NCBI RefSeq assembly: GCF_900108915.1
Contig: NZ_FNYH01000004.1
Span: 124,001 to 188,000 of the forward strand
Direction: 5' to 3'
From: Allopseudospirillum japonicum
GTDB taxonomy: Bacteria; Pseudomonadota; Gammaproteobacteria; Pseudomonadales; Halomonadaceae
DNA length: 64,000 bases
In this document: positions 52,736 through 62,905 of the stretch, one piece after another
Numbering within the stretch: the first letter of the stretch is position 1
How the letters are laid out: each line of letters begins with the position of its first letter
Program-made: the position numbers and the translations under genes
The notes under the pieces: generated by a model
What the model saw: the letters and a program-made list of their open reading frames with translations, nothing else
Told to the model about the DNA's origin: nothing
The model's database searches: none

Positions 52736-55582
52736 TTAAGCCTGCCATTGTTGTAACTGCTGACGGATTTGAACACAACGTTCCGCCAACTCTTGTGCTG
52801 TGACTGGCGGACTAAATAAATAACCCTGAATCAAATCACATTGATGGTCTGCCAGAAAATCAAGTTGCTCGCGTGTTTCTACCCCTTCGGCAACGACCGC
52901 AATTTTTAGTTTTTGCGTCATTGCAGTGACTGCACTAATAATGCTCATATCATCTTGATCATGTGGAATTTCTTGAATGAAGGAGCGATCAATTTTCAAG
53001 GAATGTACAGGCAGTTGCTTTAAATAACTTAAAGAAGAATAACCAGTTCCAAAATCATCAATAGATAAAGAAATGCCTAACTGCTCCAAATCATGCATCA
53101 TAGGTAAACTTTGATCAATTTGCTCCATCAAGGTGGACTCGGTAATTTCTAGCTCTAGTTGATGCGGGTTGAGCCCAGTACGCTGCAAAATGGCTCGAAT
53201 GGCTTCCACTAACTCAATATCTCTAAACTGGCGTGGTGAAATATTGACAGCCATATATACTGGCTCTCCCAGTAAATGTTGGAACTTCACTGCATCTTGG
53301 CAAGCTTGCTCAAGAATTTGATAGCCTAACTCGACAATGAGGCCAGTTTCCTCGGCGACAGGCACAAAATCTAAAGGGGAAATAGTGCCGCGCTCAGGAT
53401 GCTCCCAACGTACTAAAGCTTCTAAACCGACGACACGTCCTTGCGATAAGCTAATTTGTGGCTGGTATCTTAGGCTAAATTCGTGGCGCTTTAACGCATG
53501 ACGTAACTCGCTTTCTAGCATCAGCTGTTCAGAAGCGCGCAAGTTCATCTCTGCGGTGAAAAATTGATAATTATTGCGGCCTTCGCTTTTAGCGCGATAC
53601 ATAGCCAAATCAGCATTTTTCATTAACTCAGTGATATCATCGCCATCATTTGGGGCCAAAGTGATTCCAATCGAGGTAGTTACAATCACATTGTGATTTC
53701 CCAGTTGAATTGGATCGGTTAACGCGGCAATGATTTTTCTTGCCACAATGGCCGCATGTTCTAAATGCTGGAGCTGCGGCAAAAGTACCGTAAATTCATC
53801 ACCACCTAAACGCGCAATACTATCTGAACTGCGTACACAACGGCGTAAGCGTTGCGCCACTGTGACTAAAAGCTGATCCCCTGCATCATGGCCCAAGGTG
53901 TCATTGATGCGTTTAAAACGATCTAAATCGAGATATAACAGCGCGGCCTGTTCACGGGTACGTTTTGCCGCGCGTATGGCTTGTTTGAGACGCTCGCGGA
54001 ATAAACGGCGGTTTTCTAATCCTGTTAAAGTGTCATAAAAAGCCAGTTTTTCCATCTGTTGATGGGCGCGCTTTAGTTCGCTGATATCTTCACTCACTAC
54101 GACGTAATGGGTAATTTCTTGCTTGCGATTACGTATAGGGGAGATGGAAACCATAGACCAGTAAGGTGCACCTTCCTTGCGTTGAAACTGTACCTCACCT
54201 CGCCAATGACCATATTTGCGTAAATTGCGCCAAATGCGCATACGTGCTTCTGGGCGTGTATTGGCATTAAATAAATGCTGAATGGGCTGGCCTGTGACTT
54301 CTTCTGGGGCATAGCCAGTTAAAGCGGCAAAGCGATTATTGATATACTGGATTTCACCTTGGCGCGCAGCAATCAAAATAGCACTACCGCTGTGTTCTAA
54401 CGCATTGGAAAGTAAGCGTAATTTGAGTTCTTGCTGACGTTGTTGCGTCACATCAATCGACACACTTAACACTGCGGAATTAAAACCTAAATCATCCTGA
54501 TAAATTAATTTACTCGTATGAAATAAGCGTTCTTCACCTTGCGCATTGCGAATACGTTCTTCTTCCATATTGCGCGCTTGTCCTGTATCCAAGACTTGGC
54601 GATCGCTGCGCTGGGCTTGCTGGTGGGCTTCTTGATCATTGGTTAGCTCACCGACAGTACGCCCTATCATTTGTTTAGGTGAGCAATGATAAAGCTTTGC
54701 CGTGGCATGATTGGCCAGAATAAAGCGTCCGTATTTGTCACGGGCATAAATCATATGAGGGACAAGATCAATCACATGACGTAAACGTGTTTGGCTTTTC
54801 TCACGTTGGCGCACTAATTGGGCCATTTGGCGCGCCATGATTAATGCAATGCTCATAATCAACAAGATGCCTGCAAATAAGGGCATCAGTACACTGCGTA
54901 CTAAATCACGCCCCGGTGTAGGACGTGTGTATACCAGATAACCGACCACATCTTGACTTGGTGAATATAAGGCATGGCCCTGCATGTCTTTAAGTCTTGG
55001 GCGAAAGGTGCTGAACTGCAATTCAGGAAGTCGATAATTTGCTTGTAGATGTTGTAACCAAAATGTATCAACTACTTGTAATTTAAGTAGTAATTGTCGC
55101 CGCGCATCTTGTGCAGGTACAGGAGCCAAAGCATATAAATAGGGGGTTGCTTCTATTAATAAACTGCCTTGCTGTGGTGCCGTATATTTGAGTGGTGGTA
55201 ATTTCTGGATATGCTTATATTCAGGAGCGCAAGTATAACGTGCTAATAAGCTCAGTTCTCGATCGAGCAATAATAAACACGTGGATCCCATACTTGCTTG
55301 TAAACGTGGATTGACAGCAGCTGGTGATGGGGTATCAGGTAATAAACTTAGCCAAGCTGCTCCCTGTTGTGCTTGGGCACGCAAACTCGCTTGCACTTCT
55401 TGCAAAGCCACCTCTAGACGATGGGCCGTTTCTTGTGCCGCCTGTTGGTCTAAACGACTGGCAGCCACAAGTAAAATCGCCACTAACGCAGCAATACTGC
55501 ACAAGGTGACGGCTAAAAAAGGGGTAAGGGTTCGCAAAGACCACATAGATAACTTAAGGCTCTTGTCTTGAGAAGGTTTCAA
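52736..55582 (-). CDS. Membrane-bound PAS-GGDEF-EAL cyclic-di-GMP protein
   Basis: 948 residues. A membrane helix near 18-42, a periplasmic sensor of ~190 residues, a second helix near 232-250, two PAS domains (about 265-385 and 395-515), GGDEF (about 525-685) and EAL (about 695-945). The GGDEF signature RLGGDEFTVLL is intact, with an RxxD inhibitory site (RSSD) five residues before it. EAL motifs LEALVRW, NISPRQF, ESTLMEQ and IDDFGTGYSS are also intact, so it could both make and break cyclic di-GMP. The start is TTG at 55582; the ATG at 55546 is an alternative. Confidence 0.9.
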   Translation of the reverse strand: MKPSQDKSLKLSMWSLRTLTPFLAVTLCSIAALVAILLVAASRLDQQAAQETAHRLEVALQEVQASLRAQAQQGAAWLSLLPDTPSPAAVNPRLQASMGSTCLLLLDRELSLLARYTCAPEYKHIQKLPPLKYTAPQQGSLLIEATPYLYALAPVPAQDARRQLLLKLQVVDTFWLQHLQANYRLPELQFSTFRPRLKDMQGHALYSPSQDVVGYLVYTRPTPGRDLVRSVLMPLFAGILLIMSIALIMARQMAQLVRQREKSQTRLRHVIDLVPHMIYARDKYGRFILANHATAKLYHCSPKQMIGRTVGELTNDQEAHQQAQRSDRQVLDTGQARNMEEERIRNAQGEERLFHTSKLIYQDDLGFNSAVLSVSIDVTQQRQQELKLRLLSNALEHSGSAILIAARQGEIQYINNRFAALTGYAPEEVTGQPIQHLFNANTRPEARMRIWRNLRKYGHWRGEVQFQRKEGAPYWSMVSISPIRNRKQEITHYVVVSEDISELKRAHQQMEKLAFYDTLTGLENRRLFRERLKQAIRAAKRTREQAALLYLDLDRFKRINDTLGHDAGDQLLVTVAQRLRRCVRSSDSIARLGGDEFTVLLPQLQHLEHAAIVARKIIAALTDPIQLGNHNVIVTTSIGITLAPNDGDDITELMKNADLAMYRAKSEGRNNYQFFTAEMNLRASEQLMLESELRHALKRHEFSLRYQPQISLSQGRVVGLEALVRWEHPERGTISPLDFVPVAEETGLIVELGYQILEQACQDAVKFQHLLGEPVYMAVNISPRQFRDIELVEAIRAILQRTGLNPHQLELEITESTLMEQIDQSLPMMHDLEQLGISLSIDDFGTGYSSLSYLKQLPVHSLKIDRSFIQEIPHDQDDMSIISAVTAMTQKLKIAVVAEGVETREQLDFLADHQCDLIQGYLFSPPVTAQELAERCVQIRQQLQQWQA

Positions 55583-55749
55583 TCGTTGGTTCCCGTTTTC
55601 CTACCTAAGCAAAGAGTCCATCTGCAAAAGGGCACACAAGGGCCTTGTCCTGAATTTAGTCGACTTAGAAAACATGCGTGCAGCATGCTAGCAAATACCC
55701 AATAGAAAAGAAGGGTTGATACTGCATCAATTTGTGAACTTATCAAATA

Positions 55750-56706
55750 TCACGCGGATAAATTGAGCAAACTACCCGAAGGATAAGGCATGCGTGCGCC
55801 TGACATACCTACAAGGTGCGAAAAGAGAATTTGCCCTAGAGGTGAATAGGCATCGTTAGGAAAAGCAGGACGAATACTTGCTACCTGCAAAGATTGTGGC
55901 CGTTTGCGTGCAAACTGGATACTCGGTAAACCTGCGTCTTCTTGTTTGTTTGCGCTCGCAGACTCAACCGGTGTGCCGGAGAAGGTAAAAGATGCACCAG
56001 CACGACCATGTAACGCTTGCTGTTCTGTACGCTGGCGTGCTATTTCAGCACGTGCTTGACTGACGACTGCTTGGGCTTCGGCGTGCACACGTCTATCTTG
56101 CGATGAGGGTTGCTCTGGTGCCAAAGCGGCTTGCATGACTTTTTCAGCATTACGCAAGGTCGCTTCCGGATCACCACTGACAGGCGAGAACTGAATGTCA
56201 ACCTCACCACTGACAGCATACTGACGCCCATCTGGGCCTTCAACATAATCATATTGAGGTGAACCAGCAAGTTCACCGCCTGCAGCAGCATGGGCTTGCT
56301 CGTGGCGACGTACCTCAGCATCACGCGCGGCGAGTTCGCGCACAATCGCTTCTTGCTCTTGCTCAATTTGCTGTTGCTGTTTTGCTAAGGCTTGACGTTT
56401 TTGTTCTAGCTCATCATCAGAAAAACGGCCATAAGTGGCCGCTTCCTGCGCTTGACTATCAGTGGCACTAGTTTTTGTGCTGATACCCTTAGCGGCACTT
56501 GCATCTTTAGTATGACGTGTATTTTGCACTTCCTGCGCTTGTGATGAACTAGAGATTGCTTGAACAGCTTGCTGAAAACCCACTTGATTTGCCGAGGCAG
56601 CCTGATTGGCTCCAGCTTTATGTGCTGGAGTGACCTGAGGCGTTTGTTGGTAGCGGCGAACAAGCTGCATGTAATAATTGTCGTTACCTGTGGATGTAGC
56701 ACGCAT
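55750..56706 (-). CDS. Putative metalloprotease of the CJM1_0395/SprA-related family
   Basis: 318 residues, low-complexity Ala/Gln-rich N-terminal third. The conserved core runs from a coiled coil (DDELEQKRQALAKQQQ) through RRHEQAHAAAGGEL, an HExxH-like metal site, to YVEGPDGRQYAVSGEVDIQFS and DPEATLRNAEKVMQAALAP. Metalloprotease function in the family is a prediction. No signal peptide is visible. It stands alone between two larger genes. Confidence 0.82.
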   Translation of the reverse strand: MRATSTGNDNYYMQLVRRYQQTPQVTPAHKAGANQAASANQVGFQQAVQAISSSSQAQEVQNTRHTKDASAAKGISTKTSATDSQAQEAATYGRFSDDELEQKRQALAKQQQQIEQEQEAIVRELAARDAEVRRHEQAHAAAGGELAGSPQYDYVEGPDGRQYAVSGEVDIQFSPVSGDPEATLRNAEKVMQAALAPEQPSSQDRRVHAEAQAVVSQARAEIARQRTEQQALHGRAGASFTFSGTPVESASANKQEDAGLPSIQFARKRPQSLQVASIRPAFPNDAYSPLGQILFSHLVGMSGARMPYPSGSLLNLSA

Positions 56707-56955
56707 GGGGCGGGCCTCGTAAGTTAGTCGCCCTAAAGTTAGGCTCGCAAAAGAAATCTTTCCCTATAAAACGACCAAAACTGATCAATCTTGAGCCTTT
56801 TAGCGCGGATAAGTTACCTAAATCACCTATGCATGCACTTAGCATAAAATTCTGGGATGCCTCTCGCATGCGTCTGATGCTAAGTATACTCTATTTTTCA
56901 CAAGAAGATGTAAGCTCCTACCAATAAAAGATAGCTTATACACACAAGTTTTTTG
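56707..56955. other. Upstream region of iscR
   Basis: No gene seen. It carries the promoter of the minus-strand metalloprotease-like gene and leads into the iscR promoter. Confidence 0.5.
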
Positions 56956-56990
56956 ATAAACTTGACCATAATACTAGGTCTTAGCATAAT
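56956..56990 (+). promoter_or_regulatory. iscR promoter with type 1 IscR site
   Basis: A -35 TTGACC (56962-56967) and -10 CATAAT (56985-56990) have an ideal 17-base spacing. Over it lies the half-symmetric GACC-N9-GGTC (56964-56980) within ATAAACTTGACC...AGGTCTTAGCAT, the form bound by [2Fe-2S]-IscR for autorepression. Confidence 0.75.
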
Positions 56991-57049
56991 GCCTGTTAAT
57001 AAGCCGCAATTTTATGACCCATCTTGATGAGCACAACAGGTATTCCCTT

Positions 57050-57529
57050 ATGCGACTGACCACTAAAGGACGCTATGCAGTCACCGCCATGCTGGATTTG
57101 GCACTGAATGCAGAGTCCGGCCCGATTAGCTTGGCAGATATTTCTCGCCGCCAAGAAATTTCTCTTTCTTATTTAGAACAGCTTTTTGCGAAATTAAGGC
57201 GTCAGCATCTTGTAATCAGTGTTCGTGGCCCGGGAGGGGGTTATCGCTTGAGCCGCTCAAGTGATACCATTTCTATTGCACAAGTGATTGATGCAGTTAA
57301 TGAATCGGTTGATGCAACTCGTTGTAATGGGCGTGGTGATTGTCGCCAAGGTGATACCTGTTTAACGCACCACCTGTGGTGTCGTCTTAGCCGACAAATT
57401 CATGATTTTCTCAGCGCCATTACCTTGGCCGAGCTGGTCGAACAGCAACAACAAGGGTGTCGCACTTCAGCTCACAAACTGGCATCTCAGGATCAATTTA
57501 CCCCAATTTCTCTGTTATCCTCTTCTTAA
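57050..57529 (+). CDS. iscR: Iron-sulfur cluster regulator IscR
   Basis: 159 residues from the ATG at 57050; the ATG at 57014 adds 12 residues before the conserved [19 protein letters not shown]. Rrf2-type winged helix with [14 protein letters not shown]. The three cluster cysteines in [20 protein letters not shown] and the following His are present, so it should bind a [2Fe-2S] cluster and repress the isc genes. Confidence 0.95.
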   Translation: MRLTTKGRYAVTAMLDLALNAESGPISLADISRRQEISLSYLEQLFAKLRRQHLVISVRGPGGGYRLSRSSDTISIAQVIDAVNESVDATRCNGRGDCRQGDTCLTHHLWCRLSRQIHDFLSAITLAELVEQQQQGCRTSAHKLASQDQFTPISLLSSS

Positions 57530-57562
57530 TGTGTCATTTACAGAGATAACAAGGAGCTTGAG

Positions 57563-58702
57563 GTGATTTATTTAGATTATGCTGCAACTACACCGATAAG
57601 TGCAGAAATTGCGCAAAAAATGCTGCAATTTATGACCTTAGAAGGTTGTTTTGCTAACCCTGCATCACGTTCGCATATGTTAGGTTGGCAAGCAGAACAA
57701 GCCGTCGAACACGCGCGCGCGCAAGTTGCCGATTTGATTAAGGCCGATGCTCGTGAGCTGGTGTGGACTTCTGGGGCTACAGAGGCGAATAATCTGGCAA
57801 TTTTAGGTTTAGCTGCGCAATTTCCACAGAAGCGTCACCTGATTACCTCTCAAATTGAGCACAAAGCGGTTTTAGATCCTTGCAAAGTATTGCAACAGCA
57901 AGGCTATCAAGTGACCTATCTAGCGCCAGATGCCCAAGGACGTATTCAAACACAGCAAGTGCTTGAAGCTTTGCGTGAAGATACCTTGTTGGTCTCTTTA
58001 ATGTATGTCAACAATGAATTGGGTAGCCTTAACCCTATTGCGGATATCAGCGCACATCTGGCTTCTCATCCGGCGCATTTTCATGTGGATGCTGCACAAG
58101 CCGTAGGTAAATTTCCACTCGATTTGCAAGCGTTGCAAGGGATAGATCTTCTATCAATAAGTGCTCATAAAATGTATGGCCCTAAAGGGGTTGGTGCTTT
58201 ATTTGTACGCAGAGGCTTACGTTTGCAAGCGCAAATGCATGGTGGTGGGCATGAAAGAGGGATGCGTTCAGGAACGCTGGCAACCCACCAATTAGTCGGT
58301 ATGGGAGAGGCAGCGCAGCTTGCACACACTTGCTATCAAGAAGACCATGCGCATGCGTATAGGCTAAGACAGACCTTGCTAGAGATCTTATCTGATTTGC
58401 ATGATTGGCAAGTCAACGGGGCCGATGAAAATCACCAAGCTCCCCATATTGTCAGTCTAACTTTTGCGGGTATTGATGCAGAAGCGCTACTGATGGCTGT
58501 GCCTGAATTAGCACTGTCTACAGGCTCTGCTTGTAATTCAGCCACGTTAGACCCTTCTTATGTATTAACCGCCATCGGCTTAACACGCCAACAAGCATTG
58601 GCGTCTATCCGTCTTAGTATGGGCCGCTATACCAAGGTGCAAGAAATTCAGATTGCAGGTGAGCAATTAAAAGCAGCCGTCAAGCGCTTAAGAGGTTCAT
58701 AA
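57563..58702 (+). CDS. iscS: Cysteine desulfurase, short at the C-terminus
   Basis: PLP enzyme taking sulfur from cysteine for Fe-S clusters and thiolated tRNA. 379 residues (E. coli IscS 404). YLDYAATTP, TSGATEANNLAI, the PLP lysine in SISAHKMYGPKG and the active-site Cys loop in STGSACNSA are intact. The start is GTG at 57563 behind AAGGAG. The protein ends in EQLKAAVKRLRGS and lacks the final ~20-25 residues which in E. coli IscS help dock IscU. iscU is also absent downstream. Confidence 0.93.
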   Translation: MIYLDYAATTPISAEIAQKMLQFMTLEGCFANPASRSHMLGWQAEQAVEHARAQVADLIKADARELVWTSGATEANNLAILGLAAQFPQKRHLITSQIEHKAVLDPCKVLQQQGYQVTYLAPDAQGRIQTQQVLEALREDTLLVSLMYVNNELGSLNPIADISAHLASHPAHFHVDAAQAVGKFPLDLQALQGIDLLSISAHKMYGPKGVGALFVRRGLRLQAQMHGGGHERGMRSGTLATHQLVGMGEAAQLAHTCYQEDHAHAYRLRQTLLEILSDLHDWQVNGADENHQAPHIVSLTFAGIDAEALLMAVPELALSTGSACNSATLDPSYVLTAIGLTRQQALASIRLSMGRYTKVQEIQIAGEQLKAAVKRLRGS

Positions 58703-58725
58703 TCCATCATTAAAGGAGTTTTCTC

Positions 58726-59049
58726 ATGGGCATTCGTTTAACATCCAGCGCATTAGCACATGTTCAGCAGTGTTTACAGCAGCAAACCCAAAGTATAGGT
58801 TTGCGTATCAAAGTGAAACCGAGCGGTTGTTCTGGTTATGCCTATGTTCTTGATTTTGCTGAACATATAGATGAAAAAGATCAAGTTTTCGAGCAAGAAG
58901 GGGTCAAAGTACTTGTCGATACGGAAAGCCTCAAGGTAATTGATGGTACTGAGGTTGATTACGTCCAAGAAGGCGTAAATCGCTTTTTCCGTTTTAATAA
59001 CCCAAATGTCAAAGATGAATGCGGCTGTGGTGAAAGTTTTAACATCTGA
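58726..59049 (+). CDS. iscA: A-type iron-sulfur carrier IscA
   Basis: 107 residues. The three cluster cysteines are present: one in KPSGCSGYAYVL and two in VKDECGCGESF. It is closer to IscA than to ErpA or SufA in the end DECGCGESFNI. AAAGGAG precedes the ATG. It follows iscS by 23 bases; iscU would normally stand between them. Confidence 0.95.
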   Translation: MGIRLTSSALAHVQQCLQQQTQSIGLRIKVKPSGCSGYAYVLDFAEHIDEKDQVFEQEGVKVLVDTESLKVIDGTEVDYVQEGVNRFFRFNNPNVKDECGCGESFNI

Positions 59050-59360
59050 CCTCGCGTGAGCTCAAAACCCAATGAGCGTCTTACCTCCTACTTGATAGGC
59101 TTTTGGGATGGGACAGCGTATAATGCCGGCCTTAAATTGTTTCGGCAGGACGCTTGTGTGATTTTGTTGACCTCCTTGCAAAAGATACGCACTTTTTTCC
59201 TGTATTGACATCCTAATAAGCGTGTCAACACTGGTGAGTATCAAAATGCCAGTAAAATAGGGATGAAATCTCAATTACCCAAGGTCCCAATGCTATACTT
59301 TCTTTTCTTGGGCGCTGCTTGAACTAGGTGCGCACCGGTTTTTTATATGGAGATCAACTC
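59050..59360. other. Spacer where hscB-hscA-fdx-iscX normally lie
   Basis: No reading frame of hscB, hscA, fdx or iscX. Possible -10 boxes for ndk are TATAAT at 59119-59124 and TATACT at 59294-59299; neither has a good -35 at 17 bases. Confidence 0.5.
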
Positions 59361-59789
59361 ATGGCTGTTGAACATACTTTATCTATTATCAAACCTGACG
59401 CCGTTGCAAAAAATGTCATTGGTGAAATTTATGCTCGTTTCGAAAAAGCAGGTCTGCGCATCGTTGCGGCTAAAATGCAGCATCTATCACGTGAGCAAGC
59501 CGAAGGTTTTTATGCGGAGCATAAAGAGCGTCCTTTCTTTAAAGACTTGGTTGATTTTATGACATCCGGTCCAGTGATGGTTCAAGTACTGGCTGGTGAA
59601 GACGCCATTGCGCGCAACCGTGAACTGATGGGCGCGACTGATCCGCAAAAAGCAGCGGCAGGCAGTATTCGTGCTGATTTTGCTTCTTCTATTGATGCCA
59701 ACGCGGTTCACGGTTCAGATTCTGCCACCTCTGCAGAACGCGAAGTGGCCTACTTCTTTAGTGATGATGAAATCTGTCCGCGCGACTAA
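59361..59789 (+). CDS. ndk: Nucleoside diphosphate kinase
   Basis: Balances NTP pools by phosphate transfer through a phosphohistidine. 142 residues from the ATG at 59361 behind [23 protein letters not shown], the nucleotide-binding pocket and the active histidine in NAVHGSDS are intact. Confidence 0.97.
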   Translation: MAVEHTLSIIKPDAVAKNVIGEIYARFEKAGLRIVAAKMQHLSREQAEGFYAEHKERPFFKDLVDFMTSGPVMVQVLAGEDAIARNRELMGATDPQKAAAGSIRADFASSIDANAVHGSDSATSAEREVAYFFSDDEICPRD

Positions 59790-59807
59790 TTAACAACTGC
59801 ATCATCT

Positions 59808-59839
59808 GGCCAAAATCTAGTCTAGATTAGGTTTTGGCC
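59808..59839 (+). terminator. Hairpin after ndk
   Basis: GGCCAAAA and TTTTGGCC form a perfect outer stem, with TCTA/TAGA pairing inside. It lies 19 bases past ndk and 42 before rlmN; there is no T-run. It may only partly separate the two. Confidence 0.5.
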
Positions 59840-59880
59840 TTGGCTCTTCGGTTTCCTCCTGCCCAATTAAAGATACCTTT

Positions 59881-61050
59881 ATGTCTATGCCGTCTTCTTC
59901 CTTATCTTTAGCCACTGATGCTGCAGATCTTGCCTCTGCGACCACAGAGAAAACGAATCTTCTTGGCATGACGCCCCAAGCGTTAATCGACTTTTTTCAA
60001 ACTTTAGGCGAGAAAAGTTTCCGTGCGACTCAAGTGCTTAAATGGATGCACCATTATGGGGTCGATGATTTTAGTCAAATGACGGACTTAAGTAAGGGGT
60101 TGCGTCAACGCCTGAGCGAGGTTGCCGAAATTCGTGCGCCTAAGGTGGTGTACCACCACTATTCAGAAGATGGCACGCGCAAATGGGTATTAGAGGTGGA
60201 TGCTGGCAGCTATGTTGAAACCGTGTTAATTCCAGCGGAAAGTCATCGGCGGACCTTATGCGTGTCCTCACAAGTCGGGTGCTCACTTGATTGCAGCTTT
60301 TGCTCCACAGGTAAACAAGGCTTTCAGCGTAATTTATCTGCGGCTGAAATTATTGGCCAAGTTTGGGTCGCGCAGCGTTCCTTTGGGCCACGTAAAGATA
60401 CCAGTAACCGTCCAGTGACCAATGTGGTGATGATGGGAATGGGCGAGCCTTTACTGAATTATGAACCTGTACTCGATGCCATGCGTTTGATGCTGGACGA
60501 TAAAGGCTACGGTTTATCAAAGCGCCGTGTCACCTTGTCGACGTCTGGAGTGGTGCCTATGATTGAGCGCCTTGGTGATGACATCGATGTTTCTTTGGCT
60601 ATCTCGTTACATGCGGCAACCGATGAACTAAGAAATGAGCTAGTACCGATTAACAAAAAATACAACATTGATGCTTTGATCACAGCTTGCCAAGGTTACT
60701 TAAAAAAATGTGGGGATAAGCGTGTGATCACCATAGAGTACACCTTGATTGATGGCGTCAATGATAGCGTCACAGATGCCAAGGTGTTAGCACAGCGCTT
60801 GCAAAGCTTACCGTGCAAAATTAATCTGATTCCTTTTAACCCTTTCCCAAATACTCAGTATCGAAAGCCTTCTCGTAACCGTGTGATGGCATTCCAGCAA
60901 GCCTTGTACGATCTTGGGTATACGGCTACGATTCGTTCCACCCGTGGTGATGATATTGATGCCGCTTGTGGGCAACTAGTAGGTCAAGTGCAGGATAAAA
61001 CACGACGCAGTGCAAAATATCAGCAGGTCATCGCGACTTCCGCGCCCTAG
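59881..61050 (+). CDS. rlmN: Dual-specificity 23S rRNA/tRNA adenine-C2 methyltransferase
   Basis: Radical-SAM enzyme methylating A2503 of 23S rRNA and A37 of some tRNAs. 389 residues. The cluster motif [15 protein letters not shown] is intact, as are [11 protein letters not shown] and the second cysteine near the end in [12 protein letters not shown]. An N-terminal extension of ~25 residues precedes the usual LLGMTPQAL. Confidence 0.96.
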   Translation: MSMPSSSLSLATDAADLASATTEKTNLLGMTPQALIDFFQTLGEKSFRATQVLKWMHHYGVDDFSQMTDLSKGLRQRLSEVAEIRAPKVVYHHYSEDGTRKWVLEVDAGSYVETVLIPAESHRRTLCVSSQVGCSLDCSFCSTGKQGFQRNLSAAEIIGQVWVAQRSFGPRKDTSNRPVTNVVMMGMGEPLLNYEPVLDAMRLMLDDKGYGLSKRRVTLSTSGVVPMIERLGDDIDVSLAISLHAATDELRNELVPINKKYNIDALITACQGYLKKCGDKRVITIEYTLIDGVNDSVTDAKVLAQRLQSLPCKINLIPFNPFPNTQYRKPSRNRVMAFQQALYDLGYTATIRSTRGDDIDAACGQLVGQVQDKTRRSAKYQQVIATSAP

Positions 61051-61131
61051 AAATAACCGCGTGACCTGATACTTGTATTTTGCGTTTAACGTCTTGTGTT
61101 TAACCAAGCTGTCTACGACATGGAGAACCTG

Positions 61132-61899
61132 ATGATCAAGATTTTCGCTTATATCAGCTTACTTTTCTTGAGTATCAGTCTAGGTGCTTGTGGCTCTATG
61201 GCACCTTCTCCAAAGTTACAAAGCGCTCAAAATGTGCAAGAAGCCTATACCGCCTTAGGCATTGGGTATTTGCAAAAACAAGACTTAGAACGTGCTCGCT
61301 ACGCCTTTGCACGTGTTTTGGAATCCAACCCGCAACACGCACAAGCTTTGCAAGGGATGGCGCTGATTTATCAAACCGAACAAGAATCTCGGTTGGCTGA
61401 AACTTATTTTCAGCAAGCACTTAAAGCACAACCAGAATTTACCTTGGCACGTTATAATTACGGTGTTTTTTTATATCGACAACAAAAATATGCGCTTGCT
61501 TGTGCTGAATTTGAACGCGCATCCCAAGACACTTTCTATCCACAGCGGGCACGTATTTTTGAAAACATTGGTCTTTGTCAATTACAACGAGGACGTACCC
61601 AAGCGGCACAAGCGGCCTTTATCCGTGCACTTCAGTTAGAACCTCAGAATTCGCGTGTACATCTGCAGTTAGCACGTTTATATTCTCAAGATCATGACTA
61701 TGTCACCGCTTGGAAGCATTTTCAGCATTATTATCACTTGGGCAATGTGGATGCTGAGGGGTTAGGTTTAGGCATCCAAATTGCGGATGCCTTGCCACAA
61801 ACCCCTGCTTTGCTTTCTCAGGTGATTAAGCATCTTGCCCGAGTTTATCCAGATTCACCTGAGTATTTACACTATAAGGATTCCTTGCATCATGAGTGA
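61132..61899 (+). CDS. pilF: Type IV pilus assembly lipoprotein PilF/PilW
   Basis: 255 residues from the ATG at 61132 (GGAGA before it). A lipoprotein signal with lipobox SLGACGS is followed by six TPR repeats (AYTALGIGYLQKQDLERARYAF first). It is needed to multimerise the PilQ secretin in the outer membrane. Its TGA overlaps the rodZ ATG by eight bases. Confidence 0.93.
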   Translation: MIKIFAYISLLFLSISLGACGSMAPSPKLQSAQNVQEAYTALGIGYLQKQDLERARYAFARVLESNPQHAQALQGMALIYQTEQESRLAETYFQQALKAQPEFTLARYNYGVFLYRQQKYALACAEFERASQDTFYPQRARIFENIGLCQLQRGRTQAAQAAFIRALQLEPQNSRVHLQLARLYSQDHDYVTAWKHFQHYYHLGNVDAEGLGLGIQIADALPQTPALLSQVIKHLARVYPDSPEYLHYKDSLHHE

Positions 61900-62878
61900 A
61901 AAAACGGAAGCCCCATCTACACAGGAATCATCCACACCTGAGATTAAGCGTCCTGGAGAAATTTTACGTGCTGCCCGTGAAGCACGTGGCTGGACACAAG
62001 AAGAAGTTTGCCAGAAACTGAATCTATTACCCTCGTATGTCCCTGCATTAGAAAATCATGAATTTGATATTTTGCCTGGCAAAACTTTCGTGCGTGGTTA
62101 TTTGCGCACGTATGCGCGCTTGTTAGATATCGGCCCTGATGAAATCATGACGGCCTATTACCACTATTTCGCCGAACAAGATGCAGAACCCCAACATAGC
62201 CCTTTACAAAGCATCAAGCCAGAACGTGAAGAAAGCACTTGGGCCCCCAAAATTATGACCTTGCTGGTCGTTGTGGTGGTTGTGGGTTTAGCTGTTTTCT
62301 GGTGGCAAAGCCGCAATCCAAGCGAAGTGGTTGCCATGCTTAATGATAATAATGCACCGATTGCTGTCGATACCCTAGATGGGCGCACTATCCTTGAACC
62401 TGTGACAAGCCCGCAAGCCACTCCTAACCCAGAAATTGCACAAGATCCAGCGAATCCTTCGGTGACAGAGGAGGAGGCAACAGCGGATGCAGAGGCAACG
62501 GAAGTCAGTACCACACAGGAAGCGCAAGCGACAACAGAAGAAACACCTGCCACACCAGAGACTGAGGAAACTGCGACAGATCAAGCATCAGCGGCACCAG
62601 AAAATACTCAAGGTCCAGCGGCAGCGGCTAATGCACAGAACAAACTGGTTTTGGTTTTTAAAGAACGCTGCTGGCTACAGATTAAAGATGCTGATAATAA
62701 AACTCTACTTTCAGGTATCCGTCAGCAAGGTGAAGAAGTGACTTTAGAAGGTCGCGCACCCTTTAACTTGAATATTGGTAATGGTGGCGGTGTGCGTGTG
62801 TATTATCAGGGCGAAGAAATTTCTGTTGCAGAGCATGTCCGTGCCAATGGAACCGCGCGTTTTAATGTAGGCGCTTAA
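61892..62878 (+). CDS. rodZ: Cytoskeletal cell-shape protein RodZ
   Basis: 328 residues from the ATG at 61892. An N-terminal HTH_25 domain (REARGWTQEEVCQKLNLLPSYVPALENHEFDILPGKTFVRGYLRTYARLL, read in pieces) binds MreB. A membrane helix near 125-145, a long Thr/Glu/Ala-rich periplasmic linker of ~110 residues and a C-terminal DUF4115 domain (ERCWLQIKDADN) follow. Coupled to pilF. Confidence 0.94.
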   Translation: MSEKTEAPSTQESSTPEIKRPGEILRAAREARGWTQEEVCQKLNLLPSYVPALENHEFDILPGKTFVRGYLRTYARLLDIGPDEIMTAYYHYFAEQDAEPQHSPLQSIKPEREESTWAPKIMTLLVVVVVVGLAVFWWQSRNPSEVVAMLNDNNAPIAVDTLDGRTILEPVTSPQATPNPEIAQDPANPSVTEEEATADAEATEVSTTQEAQATTEETPATPETEETATDQASAAPENTQGPAAAANAQNKLVLVFKERCWLQIKDADNKTLLSGIRQQGEEVTLEGRAPFNLNIGNGGGVRVYYQGEEISVAEHVRANGTARFNVGA

Positions 62879-62905
62879 TTTACTTATGGATTCACTGAGC
62901 TGAGT

